NCBI RefSeq assembly: GCF_012927405.1
Contig: NZ_JABBGM010000013.1
Coordinates: forward strand, 1-64,000
Length of the DNA: 64,000 bases
Reading direction: 5' to 3'
From: Novosphingobium olei
Lineage (GTDB): Bacteria; Pseudomonadota; Alphaproteobacteria; Sphingomonadales; Sphingomonadaceae
Both the position numbers and the translations under genes were made by a program. The notes under the pieces are model-generated. The model had not been told where the DNA came from. It saw nothing but the letters and a program-made list of their open reading frames with translations, and searched no databases. Numbering within the stretch: position 1 is the first letter of the stretch; every line of letters starts with the position of its first letter. This document shows, in pieces, positions 27,591-36,396 of the stretch.

Positions 27591-28319
27591 ATGGCAAGAA
27601 TCGGGATTATCGGCAGCGCAGGGCGCATGGGGCAGGCGCTGCAGGCGGCTGTCACGGCAGCGGGGCATGACCTTGCGGGCGGTATCGACAAGGGCGGCGA
27701 TGTCCAGGCCCTCGCCGCGGCAAGCGAAGTGCTGGTCGATTTCTCCGCACCCGCCGCGCTCGAACACAATCTCGATGCCGCGATCCACGCCGGCATTCCG
27801 GTGGTGATCGGCACCACCGGGCTGGAAGAACGCCATCACTGGCTGGTCGATGCCGCCGCCGTATCGATCCCCGTGCTCCAGACGGGCAATACCTCGCTCG
27901 GCGTCACGCTGCTCGCTCACCTCGTGCGCGAAGCGGCGCAGCGGCTGGGCGAGGACTGGGACATCGAGATCGTCGAGACGCACCACCGCATGAAGGTAGA
28001 CGCGCCATCCGGCACTGCGCTGCTTCTGGGCGAGGCGGCGGCGCGCGGTCGCGGCGTCGATCTGCACGAAGAAGCGGTGCGCGGCCGCGACGGCATCACC
28101 GGTGCGCGCAAGGCGGGCACGATCGGCTTCGCCAGCCTGCGCGGCGGCAGCGTCGCGGGCGATCATTCGGTCCACTTCCTGGCCGATAACGAACGCCTGA
28201 CGTTTTCGCACCTTGCCGAAAATCGCGGCATCTTCGCGCGCGGGGCGATCCGCGCGGCCGAATGGATCATCGGCCGCAAGCCCGGCCGCTACGCCATGGG
28301 CGAGGTGCTCGACCTTTGA
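27591..28319 (+). CDS. dapB: 4-hydroxy-tetrahydrodipicolinate reductase
   Basis: This 242-residue DapB reduces the dihydrodipicolinate precursor in lysine and meso-diaminopimelate synthesis. The nucleotide-binding loop GIIGSAGRMGQAL lies at the N terminus, and the family signature ETHHRMKVDAPSGTALLL provides the catalytic His and Lys. The length is slightly below that of E. coli (273), as is usual in alphaproteobacteria. It is the first gene of a tightly overlapping unit with nth and a small lipoprotein gene. Confidence 0.96.
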   Translation: MARIGIIGSAGRMGQALQAAVTAAGHDLAGGIDKGGDVQALAAASEVLVDFSAPAALEHNLDAAIHAGIPVVIGTTGLEERHHWLVDAAAVSIPVLQTGNTSLGVTLLAHLVREAAQRLGEDWDIEIVETHHRMKVDAPSGTALLLGEAAARGRGVDLHEEAVRGRDGITGARKAGTIGFASLRGGSVAGDHSVHFLADNERLTFSHLAENRGIFARGAIRAAEWIIGRKPGRYAMGEVLDL

Positions 28320-29008
28320 AGAAGGACGATATCTTCGAATTCTTCCGCCGCCTGGCAGAGGCCAATCCCTCGCCGGACACCGAGCTCGAATTCGGCAACG
28401 TCTACCAGTTGCTCGTCGCAGTCACGCTTTCGGCCCAGTCGACCGACGTCGGCGTCAACAAGGCCACGCGAAAGCTGTTCGCCAAAGTGAAGACCCCGGC
28501 GCAGATGCTGGCCCTCGGCGAAGAGGGGCTCAAGGCGCACATCAAGACGATCGGCCTGTTCAATTCCAAGGCGAAGAACGTCATCGCCATGGCCGAAATC
28601 CTCGTGCGCGATCATGGCGGCGAGGTCCCGGCGGACCGCGATGCGCTCACCCTGCTGCCGGGCGTCGGGCGCAAGACCGCGAACGTGGTGCTCAATTGTG
28701 CGTTCGGTGCGGAAACCTTTGCGGTCGACACGCATATCTTCCGCGTGGGCAATCGCACCGGGCTTGCCCGGGGCAAGACCCCGCTGGCGGTCGAGAAGCA
28801 GCTCGAAAGGAAGGTGCCCCAGCCGTTCCGGGTCGGGGCGCATCATTGGCTGATCCTGCACGGTCGCTATGTTTGCAAGGCGCGGACGCCCGAATGCTGG
28901 CGCTGCCCGGTCGTCGACCTGTGCAGCTACAAGGCGAAAGTGCTGGAAAAGGGTGCCAAGCCCGAAGCGGCGAAAAAGCCGCGGGGCAAGAAGGAGAGCA
29001 AGCCATGA
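28316..29008 (+). CDS. nth: Endonuclease III
   Basis: This 230-residue DNA glycosylase/AP lyase removes oxidised pyrimidines. The helix-hairpin-helix LLPGVGRKTANVVL contains the catalytic Lys, the Asp is in AVDTHIFRV, and the C-terminal cluster C-x6-C-x2-C-x5-C (CKARTPECWRCPVVDLC) binds [4Fe-4S]. I chose a TTG start that overlaps the dapB stop (TTGA) with GAGG upstream. An in-frame ATG 54 bp earlier lies inside dapB and gives a non-family extension. The lysine-rich tail is longer than usual. Confidence 0.94.
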   Translation: MKKDDIFEFFRRLAEANPSPDTELEFGNVYQLLVAVTLSAQSTDVGVNKATRKLFAKVKTPAQMLALGEEGLKAHIKTIGLFNSKAKNVIAMAEILVRDHGGEVPADRDALTLLPGVGRKTANVVLNCAFGAETFAVDTHIFRVGNRTGLARGKTPLAVEKQLERKVPQPFRVGAHHWLILHGRYVCKARTPECWRCPVVDLCSYKAKVLEKGAKPEAAKKPRGKKESKP

Positions 29009-29391
29009 AAGCAGGACCTATCGCCGCGCTGATTCTCGGCCTCGCTGCCTGTGCCCCGATGGGGCAAGGTGCAGGTACGGCCCAGCGCAAGGATGTGCCG
29101 GTGGCGCGCAGCGCCGGTCCCGCTCAGAGCTGCATACCCATCGCCCAGATTTCGGAAAGCCGCGTGCGCGATGACCGGACGATCGACTTCCGCACATCGG
29201 GCAACCGCTGGTATCGCAATACCTTGCCCTATCCGTGCAGCGGACTCGGCTTCGAACGCGCCTTCTCCTACGAAACATCGCTGTCGCAGCTGTGTTCGAC
29301 CGACATCATCCGCGTGATCCAGACCAATCCGCCGATGACGCGCGGTGCCTGCGGTCTTGGAGAGTTCCAGCCGGTCGAACTGGTGAAATAG
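29005..29391 (+). CDS. Small predicted lipoprotein
   Basis: This 128-residue protein has a lipoprotein signal (MKAGPIAALILGLAAC, lipobox Cys16). The mature part contains several cysteines (SCIPIAQ, LPYPCSGL, LCSTD, GACGLG) likely to form disulfides. The family of small sphingomonad lipoproteins with the ISESRVRDDRTIDFRTSG pattern has no known function. It overlaps the nth stop by 4 bp (ATGA), which suggests co-translation rather than shared function. Confidence 0.8.
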   Translation: MKAGPIAALILGLAACAPMGQGAGTAQRKDVPVARSAGPAQSCIPIAQISESRVRDDRTIDFRTSGNRWYRNTLPYPCSGLGFERAFSYETSLSQLCSTDIIRVIQTNPPMTRGACGLGEFQPVELVK

Positions 29392-29423
29392 TCCGACCGG
29401 CCAGGATCGGGCGGATTGCCCGA

Positions 29424-29666
29424 TCAGTAGGTCGAGGGCGGATCGCTCGCCGGGAAGCTTTCGTCGGCGGCTTCGTCAACCTTGTCCCAGCGCTTGGGGT
29501 CCGAACGCATGCCTTCGGTCCCGGCGCTGCGCACCTTGGCGAAATTGTCGCCGGTGTGCTCGCCATGCGCAAAGGCCGCGTGCTGGGGCTCACTCTCCTG
29601 CCCCTTGAACTTGTTCCAGATGAAGTAGCCCACCGCACCCGCGGCGGCCAGTCGAAGCAGTCCCAT
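29424..29666 (-). CDS. Small single-pass membrane protein, unknown function
   Basis: This is an 80-residue protein with one N-terminal hydrophobic helix (MGLLRLAAAGAVGYFIWNKF) and a soluble, acidic tail ending in ESFPASDPPSTY. I recall similar short proteins in sphingomonad genomes without a function. AGGAGA lies a few bases before the ATG on the minus strand, supporting translation. It is convergent with the lipoprotein gene. Confidence 0.7.
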   Translation of the reverse strand: MGLLRLAAAGAVGYFIWNKFKGQESEPQHAAFAHGEHTGDNFAKVRSAGTEGMRSDPKRWDKVDEAADESFPASDPPSTY

Positions 29667-29769
29667 GTTCGTCTCCTGTCGCGATACGGGTCATGCCCGT
29701 TGCCCGACTAACGAACCGGCGCGCGTTTGGTTCGCGCCCTTTGCAATCAGTGCCTAGCGATCGGGCTTC

Positions 29770-31962
29770 CTATTGCGGCGGATTGCCGATCGGGGGCAGG
29801 GGGCGTGCCGTCGCGCCGGGGCGCGGCGGGCGCTGCGCCGGGGCGGACATCTGCCGCTGCCGCGCCGAATCCTGTCGCCCGGTCGCCCGGTCTAGGAAGT
29901 CGTCGTTGGCGGCCGCCGGCGGCGGGGCGTCGTTCTCGTCCTGCGGCACCGGCTGCTGGTCGGCATCGCCTGAGCCATCGCCCTGGCGGCGTCCGTCCTG
30001 GTTGACCACGTTGCCGTTCGGATCGACGTAGAAATAGTCGTCCGGATTGGCCTGCATCGCCTCGTCATCGGGTTCGAGCTGCCATTGCGGCAGCTTCAGC
30101 TGCGTCTCGAACGGCTCGGGCGGGCGCTTGGCGGTGGCAACCTTCATGTACGCGGCAAAGGCGCGGGCGGGCGCGGTGCCGCCCTGCAGGCCGGGCACCG
30201 GGCGCGCGTCGTCGCGGCCCATCCACACGCCGGTGGTGATCCCGCTCGAAAAGCCCAGGAACCAGCCGTCCTTGTTCGAACTGGTGGTACCGGTCTTGCC
30301 CGCGACCGGTCGCCCGATCTGCGCGGCACGCCCCGTCCCGGTGCTGACCGCGGTCTGCAACAGGTCGGTGATCGCCGCCGCCACATAGTTCGGCACCAGC
30401 TGCTGCTGCGTTTCGGGGCGATGGCTGTACAGCACTTCGCCGTCGGTCGTGGTCACCTTGCGGATACCATAGGGCACCACTGTCGTGCCCTTGGCCTGCA
30501 CTTCGGCAAAGGCGCGCACCATGTCGATCACGCGTACGTCGCTGGTGCCCAGCACCATAGAAGGCTGGGTGTTGATCGGCGTTGTGATGCCAAAGCGCCG
30601 CGCCATGTTGGCCACCGCGCCAAAGCCCACTTCGTTGCCGAGCTGCGCGGCAACGGTGTTCTTGGAATAGGCGAAGGCCGTACGCACGTCGATCGGCCCG
30701 GCATAGGTGCCGCCCGAATTGCGCGGGCTCCAGCCCTGGATCGTCACCGGCTCGTCTACCACGCGGTCATCGGGCGTGTACCCGGCCTCGAGCGCGGCGA
30801 GGTAGACGAACAGCTTCCACGCCGAACCCGGCTGGCGCACGGCATTGGTCGCGCGGTTGTAGTTGCTGGTCACGTAATCGGTGCCGCCGACCATCGCCAG
30901 CACCGCGCCATCGCGGTCGACGCTGACCAGCGCGCCCTGCACGCCGCTTGGCACATTGCCCTGCAACGACGATGTCGCCGCGCGCTGGGCCACCGGGTCG
31001 AGCGTGGTCCAAACCTCGATCGGCTGGTCGACTTCGGGCACGACGAGGTCGAGCTGCGGCAGCACCCAGTCGGTGAAGTAGCGGGCCGAATTCTGCCCCT
31101 GCTCGGCGGCCAGGTGGACGTTGTCGAAGTTGGCGGAAGCTGCCGCGGCCGGAGTCAGGTTGCCGGCATCCTTCATCGTCTCGACGACGACCTTGGCGCG
31201 ATCGACGGCGGCCTGCGCATCGGCCGTCGGCGAATAATGCGAAGGCGCCTTGACCAGCCCCGCGATGATCGCGGCTTCTTCCAGCGTCAGCTGGTCGCCG
31301 GGGTGGCCGAAGAACTTGCGAGCGGCCGAATCGACGCCATAGGCGCCACCGCCGAAGTAGACCTTGTTGAGGTACAGCTCGAGGATCTGGTTCTTGCTGA
31401 ACTTGCTTTCCAGCGCCATCGCCAGCACCGCCTCGCGGATCTTGCGGTCGAAGGTGCGGCTGTTGTTCAGGAACACGTTGCGCGCCAGCTGCTGGGTGAT
31501 CGTCGATCCGCCCTGCCGCCAATGCCCGCTCTGCACGCGCACCATCACCGATCGCACGATGCCGATCGGATCGACGCCCCAGTGTTCGCGGAAGCGCCGG
31601 TCCTCGACCGATATCATCGCATCCTTCATCACCTCGGGGATGCGGGAATAGGGCACCCACTTGCCGTAGCTCGGCCCCAGGGTGACGATTTCCGAACCGT
31701 CGTTGGCGCGCACCACGATCATCTGCCCGGCCTGGCTGGACTTGAGCCGGTCGTAGCTCGGCAGCGACCGCGCGGTGATCAGCACCGCCACCGCCACGCC
31801 GATCACGCCCAGCAGCGCCACCCCGCCGCCCCAGACGATCAGGCGACGGACCATGCGGCCAAGGAACGAACCCTCGCGGCCCTGCGGCGCGCGACGGCGA
31901 TCCGGCGTGCGTTCCGGTCCGCCGTCGTTGTTCGGGCGGCGCGGCGTATCCCTTCTCGCCAT
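29770..31962 (-). CDS. Class A penicillin-binding protein 1A
   Basis: This 730-residue bifunctional murein synthase has a cytoplasmic basic N terminus, one membrane helix at about 39-64, then a GT51 glycosyltransferase domain (EDRRFREHWGVD, GGSTITQQLARNVFL, VYFGGGAYG) and a transpeptidase domain. In the latter the SxxK serine is in RQPGSAWKLF, SxN in AYSKNTVAA and KTG in VAGKTGTTSSNKDGWF. The last 120 residues form a Pro/Asp/Gln-rich disordered tail. It polymerises and crosslinks peptidoglycan in the periplasm. Confidence 0.95.
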   Translation of the reverse strand: MARRDTPRRPNNDGGPERTPDRRRAPQGREGSFLGRMVRRLIVWGGGVALLGVIGVAVAVLITARSLPSYDRLKSSQAGQMIVVRANDGSEIVTLGPSYGKWVPYSRIPEVMKDAMISVEDRRFREHWGVDPIGIVRSVMVRVQSGHWRQGGSTITQQLARNVFLNNSRTFDRKIREAVLAMALESKFSKNQILELYLNKVYFGGGAYGVDSAARKFFGHPGDQLTLEEAAIIAGLVKAPSHYSPTADAQAAVDRAKVVVETMKDAGNLTPAAAASANFDNVHLAAEQGQNSARYFTDWVLPQLDLVVPEVDQPIEVWTTLDPVAQRAATSSLQGNVPSGVQGALVSVDRDGAVLAMVGGTDYVTSNYNRATNAVRQPGSAWKLFVYLAALEAGYTPDDRVVDEPVTIQGWSPRNSGGTYAGPIDVRTAFAYSKNTVAAQLGNEVGFGAVANMARRFGITTPINTQPSMVLGTSDVRVIDMVRAFAEVQAKGTTVVPYGIRKVTTTDGEVLYSHRPETQQQLVPNYVAAAITDLLQTAVSTGTGRAAQIGRPVAGKTGTTSSNKDGWFLGFSSGITTGVWMGRDDARPVPGLQGGTAPARAFAAYMKVATAKRPPEPFETQLKLPQWQLEPDDEAMQANPDDYFYVDPNGNVVNQDGRRQGDGSGDADQQPVPQDENDAPPPAAANDDFLDRATGRQDSARQRQMSAPAQRPPRPGATARPLPPIGNPPQ

Positions 31963-32107
31963 CGGTGTTCGGTTCTTCCCTCGTTGTCCGGTTGCGCGAC
32001 CCCGCGCGGCGCACTGTCACCGGCGCGCTGCGCAGGGCCTCTGCATAGGCAATTTGTAACGCAGGGTTAATCGGAACTTTGCGTTTATATGCGATGGCGC
32101 ATCCGGC

Positions 32108-32506
32108 TCAGTCGCGAGGGGTGAAGTCCAGCGCGGCGCTGTTCATGCAATAGCGCAGGCCGGTGGGTGCCGGGCCATCGGGGAACACGTGGCCCAGGTG
32201 CCCGTCGCAGCGCGCGCAGCGCACTTCGGTGCGAATCATTCCGTGCGAGGTGTCGACGTGTTCGTCCACCACCTGCGCATCGACCGGCGCGGTAAAGCTG
32301 GGCCAGCCGCAGCCGCTGTCGAACTTGGACTCGCTTTCGAACAGCGGCGCGCCGCAGCCGGCGCAGAAGTACTCGCCCTCGGCCTTGTTCTTGTCGTACT
32401 TGCCGGTGAAGGCGCGCTCGGTCCCCGCTTCGCGCAGCACGTGGTACTGTTCGGGGGTCAGGCGCTGGCGCCATTCGGCTTCGGTCAGGTTCAGCTTGTC
32501 GGCCAT
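32108..32506 (-). CDS. msrB: Peptide-methionine (R)-S-oxide reductase
   Basis: This 132-residue enzyme repairs methionine-R-sulfoxide. The catalytic Cys120 lies in RYCMNS. A structural zinc is held by two CxxC pairs, Cys48/Cys51 (CAGC) and Cys97/Cys100 (CARC). AGGAG precedes the ATG by about 9 bases on the minus strand and fixes the start. No signal peptide is present, so it is the cytoplasmic form. Confidence 0.96.
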   Translation of the reverse strand: MADKLNLTEAEWRQRLTPEQYHVLREAGTERAFTGKYDKNKAEGEYFCAGCGAPLFESESKFDSGCGWPSFTAPVDAQVVDEHVDTSHGMIRTEVRCARCDGHLGHVFPDGPAPTGLRYCMNSAALDFTPRD

Positions 32507-32556
32507 GCAAAATCTCCTGGGATCTGGCGCGCAATATGGTGGCGCCGGGCCGATGC

Positions 32557-33234
32557 TCAATAGTGCGACTTGGGATCCGGCTTGGCGAGGTCGTAGCAGT
32601 GCGCGATGTCGTAGGCTTCGACCCCGTCGCCCTCGAACGCTTCCTGCAGCATGGCATCGTGCGCCATCGCGATCGCCGCATCCGCTTCGTCGCCGCTCTT
32701 GCCGGAAGCGACCAGCGCCTCGTGCTCGCGCGCCGACAGCACCGAAGCCAGCGTCTTGAGGTCCTGCGCCGCCGGGGTGAGCCCGGCGCGGGCGTGCAGT
32801 TCTTCGTACGCGATGGCAAGGATCGCGGTGCACTGGAGCAGGTCCGGCGTCTTGAGCGGCGGCACCTCGGCTTCCAGCCGCGCAAGGCACGGCGTCAGGC
32901 TGGCACGCAGCGCCGCGTCGGGATCGGCGGCCTTCTGCAGGGCAATGACGTCCGTGGTCAGCAGGTCGCGCACCTGTTCGGGCGTCAGGCCCGCTTCGCG
33001 CGCCACGCGCAGGCCCACTTGTGCGAAGTAGCGCTTGCCCCGCACGGCCAGCGGCGGTGCATCGCGCACGGCATCGTCGCCCTGCGCCTGGGCCTGGGCT
33101 GCCAGCGCCAGCGTCGCCGCGCATTGCAGGTCCTGCCGATGAGTCGCGGTCAGGCGCGACAGGTCGGGCTTCGGCGCGGGCGGCGTGGCGGCGATCAGCG
33201 AGGCCGCGGCGGCGATAAGGGCAATCGAGCGCAT
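32557..33234 (-). CDS. Hypothetical periplasmic protein
   Basis: This is a 225-residue alpha-helical protein with a short signal peptide (MRSIALIAAAASLIAATPPA). The mature part is alanine-rich with regularly spaced charged residues and four cysteines (LQCAATLA, LTPCLARL, LLQCTAILA, AHCYDLA). I do not recognise a family. It lies upstream of msrB on the same strand with a 50 bp gap and may share its transcript. Confidence 0.7.
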   Translation of the reverse strand: MRSIALIAAAASLIAATPPAPKPDLSRLTATHRQDLQCAATLALAAQAQAQGDDAVRDAPPLAVRGKRYFAQVGLRVAREAGLTPEQVRDLLTTDVIALQKAADPDAALRASLTPCLARLEAEVPPLKTPDLLQCTAILAIAYEELHARAGLTPAAQDLKTLASVLSAREHEALVASGKSGDEADAAIAMAHDAMLQEAFEGDGVEAYDIAHCYDLAKPDPKSHY

Positions 33235-33390
33235 CGCGCTGCTATAGGTGCGCGACCTCGACCGGTCATGAACAAAAAGGAGGCCGCGACGGGCCAGGAA
33301 CCCTTCGCGGCCTTTGAGGACCAGCGCATGGCAAAGGTAGGGTGGCAGGGCCCGCGCTGGAGAGAGATGGTCGAAGTGAAGCGGCGGAGC

Positions 33391-33732
33391 TTACTTCCCG
33401 CCGTTGCACTTGGTCAGGTCGTCGGCCGCCAGCTCGCCTTCGGGCGTGGCGAAGCGGGCAACAGGGCCGACCTTCTTGACGAGACGGGCGCAGACCACTT
33501 CGGCGCGCGAGGTGTCGCGCGGCGCGCTGCACTCGGTGCCGGCGCAGGCCCACGGCGTCTCGCCGTTGATGAAGCGCTTGGGCGCGGTCAGCGGGCTCGC
33601 CAGCGTGACCGAATAGTATGAAGCTGCGGCGTGCGACGGGGTGGCGGTCACGCCGAAGCTGAAGGCGGTCCCGGCAAGTGCGAGCACGGCCGGAAGGAGC
33701 TGGCGCAGCGCGCCATTGGCAAGAACAGTCAT
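33391..33732 (-). CDS. CC_3452 family exported protein
   Basis: This 113-residue exported protein has a signal peptide (about residues 1-35, ending near SHAAA). The mature segment TPWACAGTECSAPRDTSRAEVVCARLVKKVGPVARF matches the CC_3452 family of alphaproteobacteria, whose Cys pair and CARLVKKVGP core recur. Its function is unknown. The second of two nearby ATGs is chosen because AGGGGA lies at proper distance. It is divergent from the HxlR gene across a region with two inverted repeats. Confidence 0.85.
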   Translation of the reverse strand: MTVLANGALRQLLPAVLALAGTAFSFGVTATPSHAAASYYSVTLASPLTAPKRFINGETPWACAGTECSAPRDTSRAEVVCARLVKKVGPVARFATPEGELAADDLTKCNGGK

Positions 33733-33826
33733 GGTCATTCCCCTTTTTAGCGGCGGATCTCGCGCGCCGTGGCCCTGGGGGGAGAACGGCTGGTGGGAGA
33801 GGATGCGATTTCCGTTGCGAATCACT

Positions 33827-33866
33827 ACCTATCACTGTAGGTTTTAAGTTGCAACTAGAAACTTAA
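33827..33866. promoter_or_regulatory. Two adjacent inverted repeats, candidate HxlR operators
   Basis: ACCTA-TCACTG-TAGGT (33827-33842) is followed by TTAAGTT-N9-AACTTAA (33844-33866). They lie between the divergent CC_3452 and HxlR genes, ending 25 bp before the HxlR start. HxlR proteins bind short inverted repeats, and this local AT-richness stands out in GC-rich DNA. Confidence 0.5.
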
Positions 33867-33891
33867 CCTCGTGTGACAGATGGAGTAAGCG

Positions 33892-34392
33892 ATGGGCATG
33901 GACAAGCTTAGGGAACCCCTCGCCGATCTCGCCCTGTGTGGCCTGCCTGTCGCGCTGGAGGCGATGGGCGAACGCTGGTCGTTCATGATCCTGCGCGCCG
34001 CGTTCAACGGGGTCCGCCATTTCGAGGATTTCCTCGATGTGCTTGGCATCGCCCGCAACATCCTTTCGAATCGTCTGTCAAGGCTGGTGGAAGCCGGTGT
34101 TCTCAAAAGGGAACATTGCGCCGATGACCGCCGCCGCATCGAATATCGCCTGACCGACAAGGGCATCGACCTGCTTCCCGCCATGCTCGCGCTGCGGCAG
34201 TGGGGCGAAAAGTGGGGCGGCGCGCCGTCCGATCCGGTGCTGTGCGACCAGCGCGACGGCCGTCCGATCAAGCCGATCTCGATCCGGGCGCACGATGATC
34301 GCGAAGTCTGCGGGCACGACCTTGCCTGGCGCATGCGGTCGGATGTCGATGCCGAGGCCGAACGGCCGCGTCCGCGCGCCGTCACCACCTGA
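33892..34392 (+). CDS. HxlR family transcriptional regulator
   Basis: This is a 166-residue winged-helix regulator. The HxlR core covers about residues 10-105: GERWSFMILRAAFNGVRHFEDFLDVLGIARNILSNRLSRLVEAGVL, then DDRRRIEYRLTDKGIDLLPAM. The C-terminal 60 residues are charged and variable. Cys16 in LALCGLPVA lies where thiol-sensing HxlR members such as YodB/HypR have a redox cysteine, so redox sensing is possible. GGAG precedes the ATG. Confidence 0.88.
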   Translation: MGMDKLREPLADLALCGLPVALEAMGERWSFMILRAAFNGVRHFEDFLDVLGIARNILSNRLSRLVEAGVLKREHCADDRRRIEYRLTDKGIDLLPAMLALRQWGEKWGGAPSDPVLCDQRDGRPIKPISIRAHDDREVCGHDLAWRMRSDVDAEAERPRPRAVTT

Positions 34393-34425
34393 TCCGAAAG
34401 CGCTGGCCGGAACGCGCAAAGAAAC

Positions 34426-34459
34426 GGGGCAGGCCTCCGTCTTGGCGGAAACCTGCCCC
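34426..34459. terminator. Hairpin between convergent hxlR and urcA genes
   Basis: GGGGCAGG pairs with CCTGCCCC, enclosing an inner TCCG/CGGA stem, between two convergent stops. It is preceded by AAAGAAAC and followed by TCTCGTC, so the U-tract is poor. It could serve both strands as a weak terminator. Confidence 0.5.
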
Positions 34460-34560
34460 TCTCGTCCGCTTCGCCCCGGAATGCCCGTCGCGCCGTGGGA
34501 CTGGCTGGATACGACGCTAATGGCATTGCCGATGCGAAGGCGGCGGGAACTGGCGTTGCC

Positions 34561-34884
34561 TCAGCGGGCCATCGCCGGCTGCTGGCGGACCATGGCGTAG
34601 CTGGCGCGGGCCGACTTCAGCGCTTCGTTGTAGCAGCGCGTCTCGACACGCTTTTCGGCCAGCGGGTGCGGACCTGCCTCTACATTGCAGACCGCTCCCG
34701 CGGCGCGGCGCAGCCGGGCGTCGAGCTGGGCCTGGCCCTGCGCGCTGGCAAGGTCGAGGTCCGAGAAGCTGACGACCTTGGTGCGGGTCACCGTGTCGGC
34801 GCCCTGGGCAAAGGCGGTGGTGGCGCTGGCCGCGATGGCAAGAGCGGCAACGGTGGCGAGCGGGCGGAAGATCGAACGGGTCAT
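34561..34884 (-). CDS. UrcA family protein
   Basis: This 107-residue exported protein has a signal peptide (MTRSIFRPLATVAALAIAASATTAFA). The mature UrcA core is KVVSFSDLDLASAQGQAQLDARLRRAAGAVCN with a second Cys in ETRCYNEAL. UrcA proteins are small, tandemly expanded in sphingomonads and Caulobacter, and of unknown function. The start ATG is the one giving the signal peptide; a longer frame is non-coding. Confidence 0.87.
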   Translation of the reverse strand: MTRSIFRPLATVAALAIAASATTAFAQGADTVTRTKVVSFSDLDLASAQGQAQLDARLRRAAGAVCNVEAGPHPLAEKRVETRCYNEALKSARASYAMVRQQPAMAR

Positions 34885-35185
34885 GGCAGTGCTCCTGGAT
34901 CGATGGGTTCGGGACAATTCGTGGGTACGGGTCGGGTACGGTATGCTTGGGTTCACGGTTGCGGCGGCGGTTGCAGGGTTCGGGGGGTTGCCTCACCGCC
35001 GCCGCATGCCCTTTTCCTAGGGGCCCCCGCCGCGCCCCGCACGGCAAGGTCGATGGGCCCGCGAATCATGCCGACCAACGGCGCGCGCGTCCGACGAACC
35101 GCATCTCCCGGTCTGCGAACGGCAGGGAAGGCCCGCCTACGAAGGTGCTGACAGCGTGCGGGCAGGGGCCTAGGCTCTCCCTGGC
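34885..35185. other. Intergenic region between urcA and small membrane protein gene
   Basis: About 300 bp contain no recognisable gene. The part next to urcA holds its ribosome binding site (AGGAG) and presumably its promoter. A GGTTCGGGACAATTCGTGGGTACGGGTCGGGTACGG stretch is locally repetitive, but I see no defined element. Confidence 0.3.
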
Positions 35186-35452
35186 ATGGCGATTCTCGTG
35201 ATCTTCCTGTTCGGCGTCGGCAATTTCGCGCTGCATCGCGCCGTGTTCGAAAGCGGCCATCCGCTGATCGAACAGATGCCGTGGTTCTATCATGCGATGA
35301 ACCGGCGCCTTGCGCTCGGTGTCGAATTCCTGATGCTGGTCGCCGCGCTGCTGCTGGCGGCGCAGGGCGCGGCCTGGGCGGCGCTGGCTTATGCCGGGTA
35401 CAGCGCGCTGGGGGCGCTTGCCGGCTGGCTCATCCTCACCCGCCGGGTCTGA
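35186..35452 (+). CDS. Small integral membrane protein
   Basis: This 88-residue protein has three predicted membrane helices (about 1-15, 41-60 and 63-84) and nothing else to define a family. The central loop ESGHPLIEQMPWFYHAMNRR is polar. It lies 36 bp before the diacylglycerol kinase-like gene on the same strand and may be co-expressed with it. Confidence 0.65.
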   Translation: MAILVIFLFGVGNFALHRAVFESGHPLIEQMPWFYHAMNRRLALGVEFLMLVAALLLAAQGAAWAALAYAGYSALGALAGWLILTRRV

Positions 35453-35488
35453 CGGGAACCGCCGCGCCTGCGCGTGGTTTGGGGCGCG

Positions 35489-36358
35489 ATGAACCAAGCA
35501 GCTCCCGCATCTTCCGCTTCGCTCTGGCTGGTGGTCAATGCCGCCAGCGGCAGCAACAATGAAGACTCCTGCGCCGATCTGGTCGCGCGGCTGACCGACG
35601 CGGGCCATGCTCCGGCGCGCGTCGTGCGCTTTCCGGACGATGATCTGCCCGATGCTGCCGCGCTCGATGCAGCCGGAGTGGCGACGCTCGCCATCTTCAC
35701 TGGTGACGGCACGATCAATTCGCAGGTCCGCAAGCTGGGGGAATGGGGCGGCCAGGTTCTGGTCCTGCCGGGCGGTACGCAGAACCTGCTCGCCAAGACG
35801 CTGCATGGCTCCGATTGCTCGGTCGAAGCCATCGTCGGCGCGCTCGCGTCGGGCAGCCTCGCGTCGCGCCAGCTCCAGGCGGTCGAAACCTCGCAAGGGC
35901 CTGCGCTGATCGAAGTGCTGGCCGGGCCCGGCGCGACCTGGGCCGATGTGCGCGAAGGGGTGCGCGATCTCGATCTGCAGACCATCGCCAGCGCCCTGGG
36001 CGAAGCGGTGCGCAACACCGCCAGCGGCGCGCCGGTGCGCGTGGTCGATCCCGTAGTCGGCAAGCCCGAAGGCTATCGTGCCTTGCGCGTCGATGCGGTG
36101 AAGGGCGATCTCACGCTCGATGGCTATGACGCCGAAGGGATCGGCGAAGTCGCCGCGCAAGGCGTCGCGATGCTGGTCAAGCGCGATTTCCGCGCCGGTC
36201 CGCACGACAAGCTCGGCACCTGCCCGCGCGTCACGGTCGAAAGCGACGAACCGATTGCGCTGATGATCGATGGCGAACGCTTCGATGGCGCCACCCGCGA
36301 AACCTTCACCAGCGTGACGCTGCCCGTGCAGTTTCTCGGGTCGGCTGCGGCAGGCTGA
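35489..36358 (+). CDS. Diacylglycerol kinase family lipid kinase
   Basis: This 289-residue protein of the DAGK catalytic family phosphorylates a lipid alcohol with ATP at the cytoplasmic face of the membrane. The ATP-binding block is WLVVNAASGSNN near the N terminus, then FTGDGTINSQV (family GGDGT, here TGDGT) and VLPGGTQNLLAK. I prefer the ATG giving MNQAAPAS over a GTG 15 bp upstream. It ends 38 bp before a phosphoesterase gene, so the two may act in sequence on lipids, but that is inference. Confidence 0.85.
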   Translation: MNQAAPASSASLWLVVNAASGSNNEDSCADLVARLTDAGHAPARVVRFPDDDLPDAAALDAAGVATLAIFTGDGTINSQVRKLGEWGGQVLVLPGGTQNLLAKTLHGSDCSVEAIVGALASGSLASRQLQAVETSQGPALIEVLAGPGATWADVREGVRDLDLQTIASALGEAVRNTASGAPVRVVDPVVGKPEGYRALRVDAVKGDLTLDGYDAEGIGEVAAQGVAMLVKRDFRAGPHDKLGTCPRVTVESDEPIALMIDGERFDGATRETFTSVTLPVQFLGSAAAG

Positions 36359-36396
36359 GGTTGACCGCGCGGGCGCGCCGGGGGAGTGAGGCGCGC

